DNA of 64,000 nt, from NCBI GenBank assembly GCA_016191465.1, contig JACPOP010000015.1, forward strand, positions 336,261 to 400,260. Reading direction: 5' to 3'. Shown in pieces: positions 16,872 through 26,595 of this stretch. The position numbers and the translations under genes were made by a program. A model generated the notes under the pieces. That model ran no database searches and was not told the DNA's origin. It saw only the letters and a program-made list of their open reading frames with translations. The stretch is from Chloroflexota bacterium (GTDB taxonomy: Bacteria > Chloroflexota > UBA6077 > CF-72). How positions within the stretch are numbered: position 1 is the first letter of the stretch; each line of letters opens with the position of its first letter.

Positions 16872-18293
16872 ATGCACGATCTGCCGATGCATGGAGTCAG
16901 CGCGTTGTCTACTACCGCCCTTTCGCCGGCGACGTCCTTCGCCGAACTGAACCTTCACCCTGTCCTGCGCCGCACCCTCGCGGACATGGGCATGACCACG
17001 CCCACGCCCATCCAGGCAGCGGCGATTCCGCTGCTGCTGCAGGGGCGCGACGTGGTCGGCCAGGCCCAGACCGGGTCGGGCAAGACCCTTGCCTTCGGGC
17101 TGCCGATGGTCACGCGCGTCGATCCGACGCTGCGCGCCGTCCAGGCGCTGGTGCTAGTGCCGACTCGTGAGCTGGCGATCCAGGTCGGCGACGTGGTGGC
17201 GCGGCTTGCCAGCGCCATGCGCGTCCGGCAGACGCTGCTGTACGGCGGCCGGTCCCTCCTTCCCGAGCAGCGGGCGCTCGTGGGCGCACACATTGTGGTG
17301 GGTACGCCCGGCCGCACTCTGGACCACATCCGCCAGGGCTCGCTGTCGCTCAAGAACCTGCGCATGTTCGTCCTGGATGAAGGCGACGAGATGCTCGACC
17401 GCGGGTTTGCGCGGGACGTGGAGCGCATCCTTGGCGCTACCCCGCGCGAGCGTCAGACGGCGTTATTCTCGGCTACTCTGCCCGAGTGGGTGGCCGGCAC
17501 GGCTGCCAAGCATCTCCGCAACCCGGAAACCGTGAAGGCGGATTCTGGCGAGAGCCCGGCCGAGATCGAGCACGTGGTTTACGACATGGAGCCGGCTGCC
17601 AAGCTGGACGCCCTGCGCAGCCTGCTCGACGAGCGCCAGGGTGACCCGGTCATCGTCTTCGGACGCACCAAGCACGGCGTCAAGAAGCTCGCCGCCCGCT
17701 TGTTCGACATGGGCTACCCGGCGGCCGCGTTGCAGGGAAACCTCAGCCAGAACGCCCGCGAGCGCGTGATCGCCAGCTTCCGGGCGGGCACCATGCCGAT
17801 TCTGCTGGCCACCAACGTCGCAGCCCGTGGGCTGGACATCGAGGGTCTGGACCGGGTAATCAACTACGAGCTGCCCGAGTCGCCGGCGCTGTTCACCCAC
17901 CGGGTGGGCCGCACCGGCCGCATGGGCCGCAGGGGCGAGGCGATCACGTTCCTCACCTCGGAAGACGCGGGCGCCTGGCGCGACATCGAGCGGGCGCTGG
18001 GTCGCAAGCTGCCGCGCACCCCGTGGCGCCGGGTCGAGGGGCAGGTTCCTGCGCCGCCGCTCGCCGCTCTGGAGAGCCGCCCGCGGTTGGACGCTTCACG
18101 ACCCGCTGGCGGTAGGCGCAGCAACGGGACGAACGGCAGTCGTCATCCGATGGGTGCTCGCGGCCCGCGCCCCGTCGACGACGTGAATCGTCCTTCTGGT
18201 GCAAGGCCGAGCGCGCCGGCGACGTCGCTCGGCGGCCAGTTCTCGGCCGGGCGTCGTCGCCGCCGGCCAGCCACGCTGCGCCTTTCGGCGTAG
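16872..18293 (+). CDS. DEAD-box ATP-dependent RNA helicase
   Basis: A 473-residue RNA helicase of the RhlE/CshA type. Motifs occur in order: Q motif (PTPIQ near residue 48), Walker A (AQTGSGKT), PTRELA, GTPGR, motif II, SAT, IVFGRTK, ATNVAARGLDI and HRVGRTGR. Motif II is DEGD (codons 17376-17387) instead of DEAD. The ~85-residue C-terminal tail is basic and rich in Arg, Gly, Pro and Ser, as in helicases that bind ribosomal or messenger RNA. The gene has a 186-nt leader after xer; long leaders on such genes often take part in cold-shock or auto-control, which is only inference here. Confidence 0.93.
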   Translation: MHDLPMHGVSALSTTALSPATSFAELNLHPVLRRTLADMGMTTPTPIQAAAIPLLLQGRDVVGQAQTGSGKTLAFGLPMVTRVDPTLRAVQALVLVPTRELAIQVGDVVARLASAMRVRQTLLYGGRSLLPEQRALVGAHIVVGTPGRTLDHIRQGSLSLKNLRMFVLDEGDEMLDRGFARDVERILGATPRERQTALFSATLPEWVAGTAAKHLRNPETVKADSGESPAEIEHVVYDMEPAAKLDALRSLLDERQGDPVIVFGRTKHGVKKLAARLFDMGYPAAALQGNLSQNARERVIASFRAGTMPILLATNVAARGLDIEGLDRVINYELPESPALFTHRVGRTGRMGRRGEAITFLTSEDAGAWRDIERALGRKLPRTPWRRVEGQVPAPPLAALESRPRLDASRPAGGRRSNGTNGSRHPMGARGPRPVDDVNRPSGARPSAPATSLGGQFSAGRRRRRPATLRLSA

Positions 18294-18310
18294 GCTCGGC
18301 CAGCAACCCG

Positions 18311-18355
18311 CCCATCGGCTCTCGGGAGGCGGGCCCTTCGGCTCCGGCCGATGGG
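18311..18355 (+). terminator. hairpin after the helicase gene
   Basis: CCCATCGGC (18311-18319) pairs perfectly with GCCGATGGG (18347-18355), 17 nt after the helicase stop codon. The loop can fold further, with GGGAGGCGGGCCC inside. There is no T-tract, so it could slow polymerase or act with Rho rather than be a classic intrinsic terminator. Confidence 0.35.
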
Positions 18356-18411
18356 GAATAGGGCTGGCCAGGTTCGCCACCGGCGTTCGCACGTGGTCGG
18401 CTTGCGCATGG

Positions 18412-18437
18412 CCCGCCGCGGCAGCGCCCGCGGCGGG
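18412..18437. terminator. perfect 10-bp hairpin between convergent genes
   Basis: CCCGCCGCGG pairs with CCGCGGCGGG around a six-base loop. It lies 12 nt beyond the stop of the minus-strand ABC permease and downstream of the plus-strand helicase, the usual place for a two-way terminator. It lacks a T-tract on either strand. Confidence 0.4.
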
Positions 18438-18449
18438 AGCTACCTCGCG

Positions 18450-20398
<1,949 letters not shown>

Positions 20399-20624
20399 TC
20401 AGATGCGCGATAGGCCGGGAGTGTAGAGCGAACCGGTGGCAGCAGCCCACCGTTCACGCACCGTGGGCGGAGCGATTCGCCCGCCGGACCCGGGACCAGA
20501 ATGCCACCGCCGCGGGGCGGGTCCCTCATGGGGGTGCAGCTTGAAAGCGCTACCCGGCCAGACGTGCCGTGCCGCGGTGTCCGCCTAACCGCTGGCCCTG
20601 GTGTGCCGGGAGCCGCCGACGGCT

Positions 20625-20719
20625 GTCATCCTGAACGAAGTGAAGGACTCGGGTGGACGAGTCATCAGTTGTCAGTGGCGAGGAGACGATACTTCGCGGA
20701 CAACTGACAACTGACAACT
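20625..20719. repeat. intergenic repeat remnant with inverted and tandem repeats
   Basis: The 331-nt gap between fcl and a zinc-ribbon gene holds no gene. It contains GTCATCCTGAACGAAGTGAA at 20625-20644, similar to dispersed intergenic repeats I recall from other environmental genomes. AGTTGTCAGT (20667-20676) is inverted at ACTGACAACT (20703-20712), and ACTGACA is then repeated in tandem. This could fold into a stem of 10 bp with a 26-nt loop. It may be a REP-like or decayed mobile element. A genome-wide copy count is needed. Confidence 0.4.
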
Positions 20720-20723
20720 CGGC

Positions 20724-20882
20724 CTAGTCGTTCGGGAAGCTGTGCTCGCGGCCCTGCTCGAACCCGGCCGCTTCGTGGCCACAGGTGCGGCAGTCACGTG
20801 GCGGGCGGGACGTGCGGGCCACTTCGCCGCACGCGCTGCAGATCCAATGCAAAGTTCTGATCATCTGCTCGCTCGGGCTCAT
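20724..20882 (-). CDS. tiny rubredoxin-like zinc-ribbon protein
   Basis: A 52-residue reading frame with two metal-binding knuckles: WICSACGE near residue 14 and DCRTCGHE near residue 30, giving C-x2-C...C-x2-C. Such short proteins resemble the rubrerythrin C-terminal or rubredoxin-like ribbon and are common as stand-alone genes. A perfect AGGAGG lies 6 nt before the ATG at 20880-20882, which strongly supports translation. It probably binds Zn or Fe; the role is unknown. It stands alone, downstream of the cvpA-type gene on the same strand. Confidence 0.7.
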   Translation of the reverse strand: MSPSEQMIRTLHWICSACGEVARTSRPPRDCRTCGHEAAGFEQGREHSFPND

Positions 20883-21000
20883 GGCGGTCCTCCTGGGACG
20901 AGATCACCGCATGGGTAGCGGTGCTGTTCCTCCCAGCCTAACAGCGGCCGAACCATGTGTCTGCTGATCGACGCTATAGCAGATATCAACAGGGATGATA

Positions 21001-21555
21001 TCAGCCCACGCCCCTGAGCGGGTCGGGAAACCATGGTGCGAGGAGGCCCCACAGCGGTGCCGAGCCGAACTGCAGCACGGGAACCAGCTGCGAGCGCTGG
21101 ACTTGCTGGGCCGCCGAGAGCCGCCCGCCTTCGTTGTCTACGTTTGGCGTGGCCCCGTAGAAGCGGATGACCGTGACGATCTGAATGACCAGCAGCAGGC
21201 CAGCCAGGGCGCCCGCGATCCCGCCCAGGAGGGCGTCCGTGCGCCGACGTCCCGCGAGCGCGGTGTGCGGGTACATACGCTTCGAGAGGATGGTCACCGC
21301 GCCGAAGATGGCCAGGAATACGAAGACGTAGCTGAACCACTGCGCCATGGGTATCGCACCCCGCCCAAACCCGAAGTTTGAGAGGCCGATTCCCGCGGGC
21401 TTGTAGAGCTGCGAGGCGGCGATGGCGGCGAGGTAAAGGGCGACGACGAAGATGACCTGGCGAACCACGCCCGTCCGCACGCCAATACCCACGGTGCCAG
21501 CCCACAGCAGGGCCAGGACATAATCCAGGGGTTGGAGGCGAAGCACGGCGTCCAT
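21001..21555 (-). CDS. CvpA-family membrane protein
   Basis: A 184-residue protein with four hydrophobic helices and the CvpA pattern: an N-terminal LDYVLALLW helix, GVVRQVIFVVALYLA, then a polar loop, and RRTDALLGGIAGALAGLLLV. CvpA was named for colicin V export, but in most bacteria it is a membrane protein of unclear role linked to envelope stress. The last ~45 residues are outside the family core. It follows pheT on the same strand after a 51-nt gap. Confidence 0.8.
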   Translation of the reverse strand: MDAVLRLQPLDYVLALLWAGTVGIGVRTGVVRQVIFVVALYLAAIAASQLYKPAGIGLSNFGFGRGAIPMAQWFSYVFVFLAIFGAVTILSKRMYPHTALAGRRRTDALLGGIAGALAGLLLVIQIVTVIRFYGATPNVDNEGGRLSAAQQVQRSQLVPVLQFGSAPLWGLLAPWFPDPLRGVG

Positions 21556-21606
21556 GCGCGGGATGATTATTCTCGCTTTTGGCGTAACCGTGTGGCGAGG
21601 CTTGGA

Positions 21607-24051
21607 CTACGCCGCCCGGCCGCGGATTTCCGCGCCCACGGCGCGTCGGAGCGCATCCTCGACGCGGGTATGCGCCGCCGCCACCTCGTCTTCGGCGAGG
21701 GTGCGGTCGCTGGCCTGGTAGGTGAGCGCGAACGCCATGCTCTTCTTGCCCGGTGGGACCGGTTCGCCGCGGTACACGTCGAACAGGCTGGCGCGCACGA
21801 GCAGCGGCTGACCCGCGTGCAGGATGGCGCTCTCCACGGCGGCGTGCGGCACCGCCTCGTCCAGCACAAGCGCCACGTCCCGATCCGCGGACGGGAAGCG
21901 CGAGGGGGTGGCCACCCGCTCCAGCGGGCGGCTGGCGGCGACGAGCGCGTCGAAATCCAGCTCCGCCACGTACGGCGCGGGGCCGTCGATCCCGAAGCGC
22001 TCGGCCACCCGCGGGTGAACCTGGCCGAGGACACCCAGCACCTGCTCGCCGGCTCGTATCTCTGCCCCGCGGCCGGGGTGGAGTGTCGGGTGGGCGGTGG
22101 GAACATACGCCAGGTCCACCCGGAAGCTGCGCGCCAGCGCATCGACAATGCCCTTCACGTCAAAAAAGTCGAGCGGGCGCGCTTCGCCCTGCCAGGCTGA
22201 CCCGATGACGTTGCCGACGAGGGCGATCGCAACGAGCCGCCGCTCTTCGGGGAGCGGCTGGAGCGCGCCGCGCCAAGTGCGGGCAAGCTCGAAGACCTGC
22301 ACGGAGTCGCGGTGTCGCAGGTTGGATTGGACCGCCGTAAGCACGCTGCCGAGCAAGCCGCCCCGCAAGGCGCCCTGCTCCGAGGACAGCGGGTTGTCGA
22401 CGCGAATCAGCGTGTCGGGGAGGCCGGCCAAGGTGGACGGCGGCACCGGCCAGGCGGCGCCCACGTCCAGCTTCGCCGGCTCGTCGTGGTCAACCAGCGA
22501 GTAGGTGATGATCTCCTGAAGCCCGGCTGCCGCGAGCGTCCGGCGCGCGCGCAGCTCGTCGCCGAACCCGGCGTCGCCGTCCGGCCGCGGGCGGGGCAGC
22601 GTGCCCGACAGGGCGTTCGTCGGCACGGAGTCGTAGCCGAGGATCCGTCCCACTTCCTCGGCCAGGTCGGCCACGTGCTCCACGTCGAAGCGGCGGTGGC
22701 TGGGGACGGCGACCGTGAAGCGCCGCTCGTCTGGCCGTTGGACGCCGAAACCCAGGCGCTCCAGCGTGGTAGCCATGGCGTCGCGGTCGTGGCGCACGCC
22801 GAGCAGGCCGTCGATGCGAGCGGTGTCGAACGTGATCTCGCGGGTCCAGTTGACGTCGCGGCCGGGAAAGACGTCTACCAGGCCCGCGGCGTGCTGGCCG
22901 CCGGCGAGCTGCACGGTCATCGACGCCGCCCGCGCGACGGCCAGCGCGGCAAGCTCTGGGTCCACGCCACGCCCGAAGCGGCGCGCGGCTTCCGAGCCCA
23001 GGTTGAACGCGGACGCGGCGCGTCGAATGGAGGCGCGGTCCCAGGAGGCGCCTTCCAGCACGACGTCCTGAGTGCTGGTGCTGATCTCGCTGTCCTCGCC
23101 GCCCATCACGCCGGCGAGGCTCTGGGGGCCGCGGTCGTCGCACACCACCAGCATGTCGTCGGAAAGGCGGCGGGTCTCGCCGTCCAGGGTGCGCAGCGTC
23201 TCGCCGGGGCGCGCGCGGCGGACGGTGATGCCGCCTTCCAGCCGAGCGCGATCGAAAGCGTGCAGCGGCTGGCCCAGCTCCAGCATCACGTAGTTCGTCA
23301 CGTCCACCACGTTGCTGATCGCGCGAACGCCCGCGTAGTGCAGCCGCCGCTGAATCGCCAGGGGCGACGGCCCGCCGTGGACACCCTGGACCACCGTGGC
23401 GGTGAAGCGCGGGCAGCCCAGCGGGTCCTCGATCCGCACCGAGATCAGGCTGGCGGCTGGGGTAGCGCCGCCGAGCTCCGGCATGGACGGCTCGTGGAAG
23501 GCGGCTCCGGTGAGGGCGTGTAGCTCGCGGGCGATGCCCACGATGGACATGCAATCGGGCCGGTTGGGCGTGATGTACACGTCCAACACCACGTCGCCGA
23601 CGACGTCCTCCAGCCGCGCGCCCGGTTGTGCGCCGTCCTCCAGCAGGTATATGCCGTCCCTATCGGTGGAGATGTCCAGCTCGTCGCCCGAGCACAGCAT
23701 GCCCTGCGAGGCGATGCCGACCAGGTTCCGCTCGCCGATCTCCATCTTCGGCAGCCGGCCGCCGGGTACCACCCAGGGGACGACCGCGCCAACGCGCAGG
23801 TTCGGCGCGCCCGAGACCACCGTCGCCGCGCGGCCACCGGCGTCGAGAGTGGCCACCCAGAGCGTCTCGGACTTCGGGTGCTTCTGCAGGTCCACGATCC
23901 GCGCCACGAACACGTCGCGCCAATCGGAGCCGACGACGCGCACGTCCTCCACCTCAAGCCCGGCCATGGTGAGCCGGTGGCGCAGGTCCTTGAGCGGCAG
24001 CGCGGGATCGAGGTCGACGAACTCGCGCAGCCACGAGAGGGGGGCCTTCAC
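21607..24051 (-). CDS. pheT: phenylalanyl-tRNA synthetase beta subunit
   Basis: Beta chain of the alpha2-beta2 enzyme that charges tRNA-Phe; it carries tRNA-binding and editing functions. The 814-residue protein has the N-terminal KAPLSWLREFVDL segment, an EMAP/OB-type tRNA-binding domain (residues 40-150), B3/B4 editing and B5 domains in the middle, and a C-terminal FDX-ACB domain starting at SRFPSADRDVALVLD. The start is GTG at 24051, overlapping the pheS stop as GTGA. The frame is open far upstream, but that part lies inside pheS and has no family likeness. Confidence 0.95.
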   Translation of the reverse strand: MKAPLSWLREFVDLDPALPLKDLRHRLTMAGLEVEDVRVVGSDWRDVFVARIVDLQKHPKSETLWVATLDAGGRAATVVSGAPNLRVGAVVPWVVPGGRLPKMEIGERNLVGIASQGMLCSGDELDISTDRDGIYLLEDGAQPGARLEDVVGDVVLDVYITPNRPDCMSIVGIARELHALTGAAFHEPSMPELGGATPAASLISVRIEDPLGCPRFTATVVQGVHGGPSPLAIQRRLHYAGVRAISNVVDVTNYVMLELGQPLHAFDRARLEGGITVRRARPGETLRTLDGETRRLSDDMLVVCDDRGPQSLAGVMGGEDSEISTSTQDVVLEGASWDRASIRRAASAFNLGSEAARRFGRGVDPELAALAVARAASMTVQLAGGQHAAGLVDVFPGRDVNWTREITFDTARIDGLLGVRHDRDAMATTLERLGFGVQRPDERRFTVAVPSHRRFDVEHVADLAEEVGRILGYDSVPTNALSGTLPRPRPDGDAGFGDELRARRTLAAAGLQEIITYSLVDHDEPAKLDVGAAWPVPPSTLAGLPDTLIRVDNPLSSEQGALRGGLLGSVLTAVQSNLRHRDSVQVFELARTWRGALQPLPEERRLVAIALVGNVIGSAWQGEARPLDFFDVKGIVDALARSFRVDLAYVPTAHPTLHPGRGAEIRAGEQVLGVLGQVHPRVAERFGIDGPAPYVAELDFDALVAASRPLERVATPSRFPSADRDVALVLDEAVPHAAVESAILHAGQPLLVRASLFDVYRGEPVPPGKKSMAFALTYQASDRTLAEDEVAAAHTRVEDALRRAVGAEIRGRAA

Positions 24052-25103
24052 GCGAACTGCTCCAGGAAGCGCAGATCGTTGGCGTAGAAGAGGCGGATGT
24101 CCTCGATGCCGTACTTGATCATGGCGATGCGCTCCACCCCCATGCCCCAGGCGAAGCCGGTGTACTTCTCGGGGTCGTAGCCCACGTGCCGGAGGACCTT
24201 CGGATGGACCATCCCCGCCCCCAGGATCTCCAACCATCCGGAGCCATGACAGATGGCGCAGCCCGCCTCGGCGTTGTCGGGATCGCAGCGGTAGCACGAG
24301 ATGGCGAAGTCGACACCCGGCTCGACGAAGGGGAAGTAGTCGCACCGGAAGCGGGTGCGGATATTCGGCCAGAACATCTGCTCGGCGAAGGCGGTCAGCG
24401 TGCCCTTCAGGTCGGCCAGTGAGAAGCCCACATCCACAGCCAGGCCGTCGATCTGGTGGAACATCCACTCGTGGGTGGCGTCCACGGCCTCGGCCCGGTA
24501 GCAGCGTCCGGGCGCGATGATGCGGACGGGTGGCTGCTGGGTTGTCATAACGCGGCCCTGGTAGGCGGTGGTCTGGGTGCGCAGGACCACGCTGGGGTGC
24601 TGCACGTACACGGTGTCCTGCATGTCCCGGGCGGGGTGCCAGGCGGGGATGTTGAGCGCCTCGAAGTTGTAGTAATCTAGCTCGACCTCGGGCGTCTGGG
24701 TGACCTGGAAGCCCATGCCGCGCAGGATGTCGACGCACTGCGCGATGGTCTGGCTGATGGGGTGCAGCCGGCCCAACGCGGGCGCACGGCCCGGGAGCGT
24801 GACGTCGACGCGCTCGCGTTCGAGGGCGGCGCTGAGCTCGCGGGCGGCGATGACCGCCTCACGCTCGGCCAACGCAGCCTCGAGAGCGCGCTTGACCGTG
24901 TTCGCGGCCTGGCCCGCGGCAGCGCGCTCGTCCTTCGCCAGCGCTCCCAGGCCGCCCATCACCTCCGCCAGCGGCGTCCGCCGCCCAAGGTGCGCCACCC
25001 GCCACAGCTCGAGTGCCGCGCTGTCGTGCGCGCTTCCGAGCTCGGCCAGCGCCGCCGCCTGAACGGCGGCCAGCCTATCGGCAAGCGGCGTGGACGTGGA
25101 CAT
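24048..25103 (-). CDS. pheS: phenylalanyl-tRNA synthetase alpha subunit
   Basis: Catalytic chain of PheRS. The 351-residue class II synthetase has an N-terminal coiled coil (about residues 1-85) and motif 2 (FHQIDGLAVD, following EAVDATHEWM). GMGVERIAMIKYGIEDIR is motif 3. An insertion with four Cys (CYRCDP...GCAICHGSGW) precedes EILGAGMVHPKVL and is likely a zinc knuckle also found in other bacterial PheS. I used the ATG at 25103; another start lies eight codons upstream at 25127. I looked for a T-box leader in the 115 nt upstream and saw none. Confidence 0.95.
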   Translation of the reverse strand: MSTSTPLADRLAAVQAAALAELGSAHDSAALELWRVAHLGRRTPLAEVMGGLGALAKDERAAAGQAANTVKRALEAALAEREAVIAARELSAALERERVDVTLPGRAPALGRLHPISQTIAQCVDILRGMGFQVTQTPEVELDYYNFEALNIPAWHPARDMQDTVYVQHPSVVLRTQTTAYQGRVMTTQQPPVRIIAPGRCYRAEAVDATHEWMFHQIDGLAVDVGFSLADLKGTLTAFAEQMFWPNIRTRFRCDYFPFVEPGVDFAISCYRCDPDNAEAGCAICHGSGWLEILGAGMVHPKVLRHVGYDPEKYTGFAWGMGVERIAMIKYGIEDIRLFYANDLRFLEQFA

Positions 25104-25242
25104 GCACTCTCGCGGTTCGAGGGTCAATCATGGGAGCCTGGAGTGTACTTTGGAGGCGCCGCCCTCCGATGTCGGGATCGCCCCGGGACGCGGAGCGGGA
25201 CCGGAGGGGCCGGCGCCGGGGCGACTCGAGTGCGCCGCGGGC

Positions 25243-26586
25243 CTATCGCCGCGCCCAACCAGCACGCCGCGCGATTCGAGCGAGCGGCCGCAGGTCCGCA
25301 GGGCGGACGGCGAAAAGGTCCGCGACGTGCGACCCGGTGAAGCGAAGGTACAGATAGATCGTGAGCACCGATGCCGCGACTTCGCTCACCACCAGCGCGA
25401 TCGCCGCCCCGGTGGCGGCAAGCACGGGCACCAGGAGCAGGCACAGCAACAGGGACGAACAGACTCGCGCCCACGCGAGCCAGGAGACGAGCCCCGGTCG
25501 GTCGAGCTGGGTGAAGAAGAAGGGGCTCAGCAGGACTGGCACGACCGAAGCGACGAGTCCGACCAGCAAGACCTGCAACAGGGCGGCGGAGGGGATGAAG
25601 GCAGCGCCGAAAAGCGCGGGAATCGCCAGCGGCGCCAGGAGAGCCGCCAGCAGCGCGAGCAGCGCCACGCTCCATACGGCGGGCCGAAGGATGCGGTTCA
25701 TGTGCGCGGCGGCCACCCCAGGCAGGGCCTGCGCCACCTGACGATAGGCGGCGTCCTGCACCGCCTGGACTGGCAGGGCGAGCTGTTCCAGGAGCTGCTG
25801 CGCCACGGAGAAGAGCCCGACGACGGCCGGGCCCTGGAAGGCGAGCAGCACGAACGTCGGTACTCGTGTCCAGAGCAGCACCGCGACGTTGTTGGGGTAG
25901 CTCCGCATCCCGAAGCGCAGCATCTCGCGAGCAATTCCCGGCGGTGGCCGTTTGGCATCCCCGCGCCTGAGGCGTGGAGCCATGAGCACGCGCATCGCCA
26001 GCACCTTCAGCACCAGCACGGCCCCGTAGAGCCCTAGCGCCGTCTCGACGCTCATGCGCTGACTCAGGACGAGGGCGAGGTTACCGACGAGGAGCACCAG
26101 TGCGCCGGCCGCGTGCAGGGCATTCATGGGTACGATCAGGCGCAAGCCGACCGAGAGCTGATTCCACACCTGCTCGTATAGGGCCAGCGGCAGCAGCGCG
26201 ACGGTCATTGCCAGCGCCAGCCAGGGTGGCGACCACGTGCCGGTCCGGCCGAGTACCGCGGCGACGACGGCGATCAGGATGGACGCTCCCGTCCACTGGA
26301 CGGCCGCCAGCCGAACCGCAGTTCCGTGCACGATGGCGGGGGAGTGGCGGCCGCGCCCGGCAAAGACGACCACGCTGACGGAGGTGCCCAGGTCTACGAC
26401 GCGGGTCGCGACCGCCAGCGTGGCCAGGAAGACGTAATACTCACCCCGCCCCTCTGGTCCCAGGGCCCGTGCCACCACGATGACGTTCAGGAGTGCCGCG
26501 AGCGACTGCCCGGCACGGAGCCCCAGTCCCGCGAGCGACAGCCGCAGGATCGACGGACCAGCGGGTGCGTTGTCAGGCGTGGACAC
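25243..26586 (-). CDS. MOP-family oligosaccharide flippase (Wzx-like)
   Basis: A 447-residue membrane protein with about twelve helices of the polysaccharide-transport branch of the MOP superfamily. Typical features are the N-terminal GLGLRAGQSLAALLNVIVVA helix, ALGPEGRGEYYVF after helix one, and a second half beginning near FGMRSYPNNVAVLLWTRV. It would flip lipid-linked repeat units across the membrane. It is the last gene of a minus-strand run of glycan membrane proteins, 9 nt after the large family-A protein, which suggests co-transcription. The substrate is unknown. Having both this flippase and an ABC-2 exporter in the window suggests two glycan export routes. Confidence 0.85.
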   Translation of the reverse strand: MSTPDNAPAGPSILRLSLAGLGLRAGQSLAALLNVIVVARALGPEGRGEYYVFLATLAVATRVVDLGTSVSVVVFAGRGRHSPAIVHGTAVRLAAVQWTGASILIAVVAAVLGRTGTWSPPWLALAMTVALLPLALYEQVWNQLSVGLRLIVPMNALHAAGALVLLVGNLALVLSQRMSVETALGLYGAVLVLKVLAMRVLMAPRLRRGDAKRPPPGIAREMLRFGMRSYPNNVAVLLWTRVPTFVLLAFQGPAVVGLFSVAQQLLEQLALPVQAVQDAAYRQVAQALPGVAAAHMNRILRPAVWSVALLALLAALLAPLAIPALFGAAFIPSAALLQVLLVGLVASVVPVLLSPFFFTQLDRPGLVSWLAWARVCSSLLLCLLLVPVLAATGAAIALVVSEVAASVLTIYLYLRFTGSHVADLFAVRPADLRPLARIARRAGWARR

Positions 26587-26595
26587 GCGGCTGCA

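Noticed and set aside
25128-25242. T-box leader upstream of pheS.
   Set aside because: I could not find the conserved T-box sequence or a specifier stem in this GC-rich stretch.
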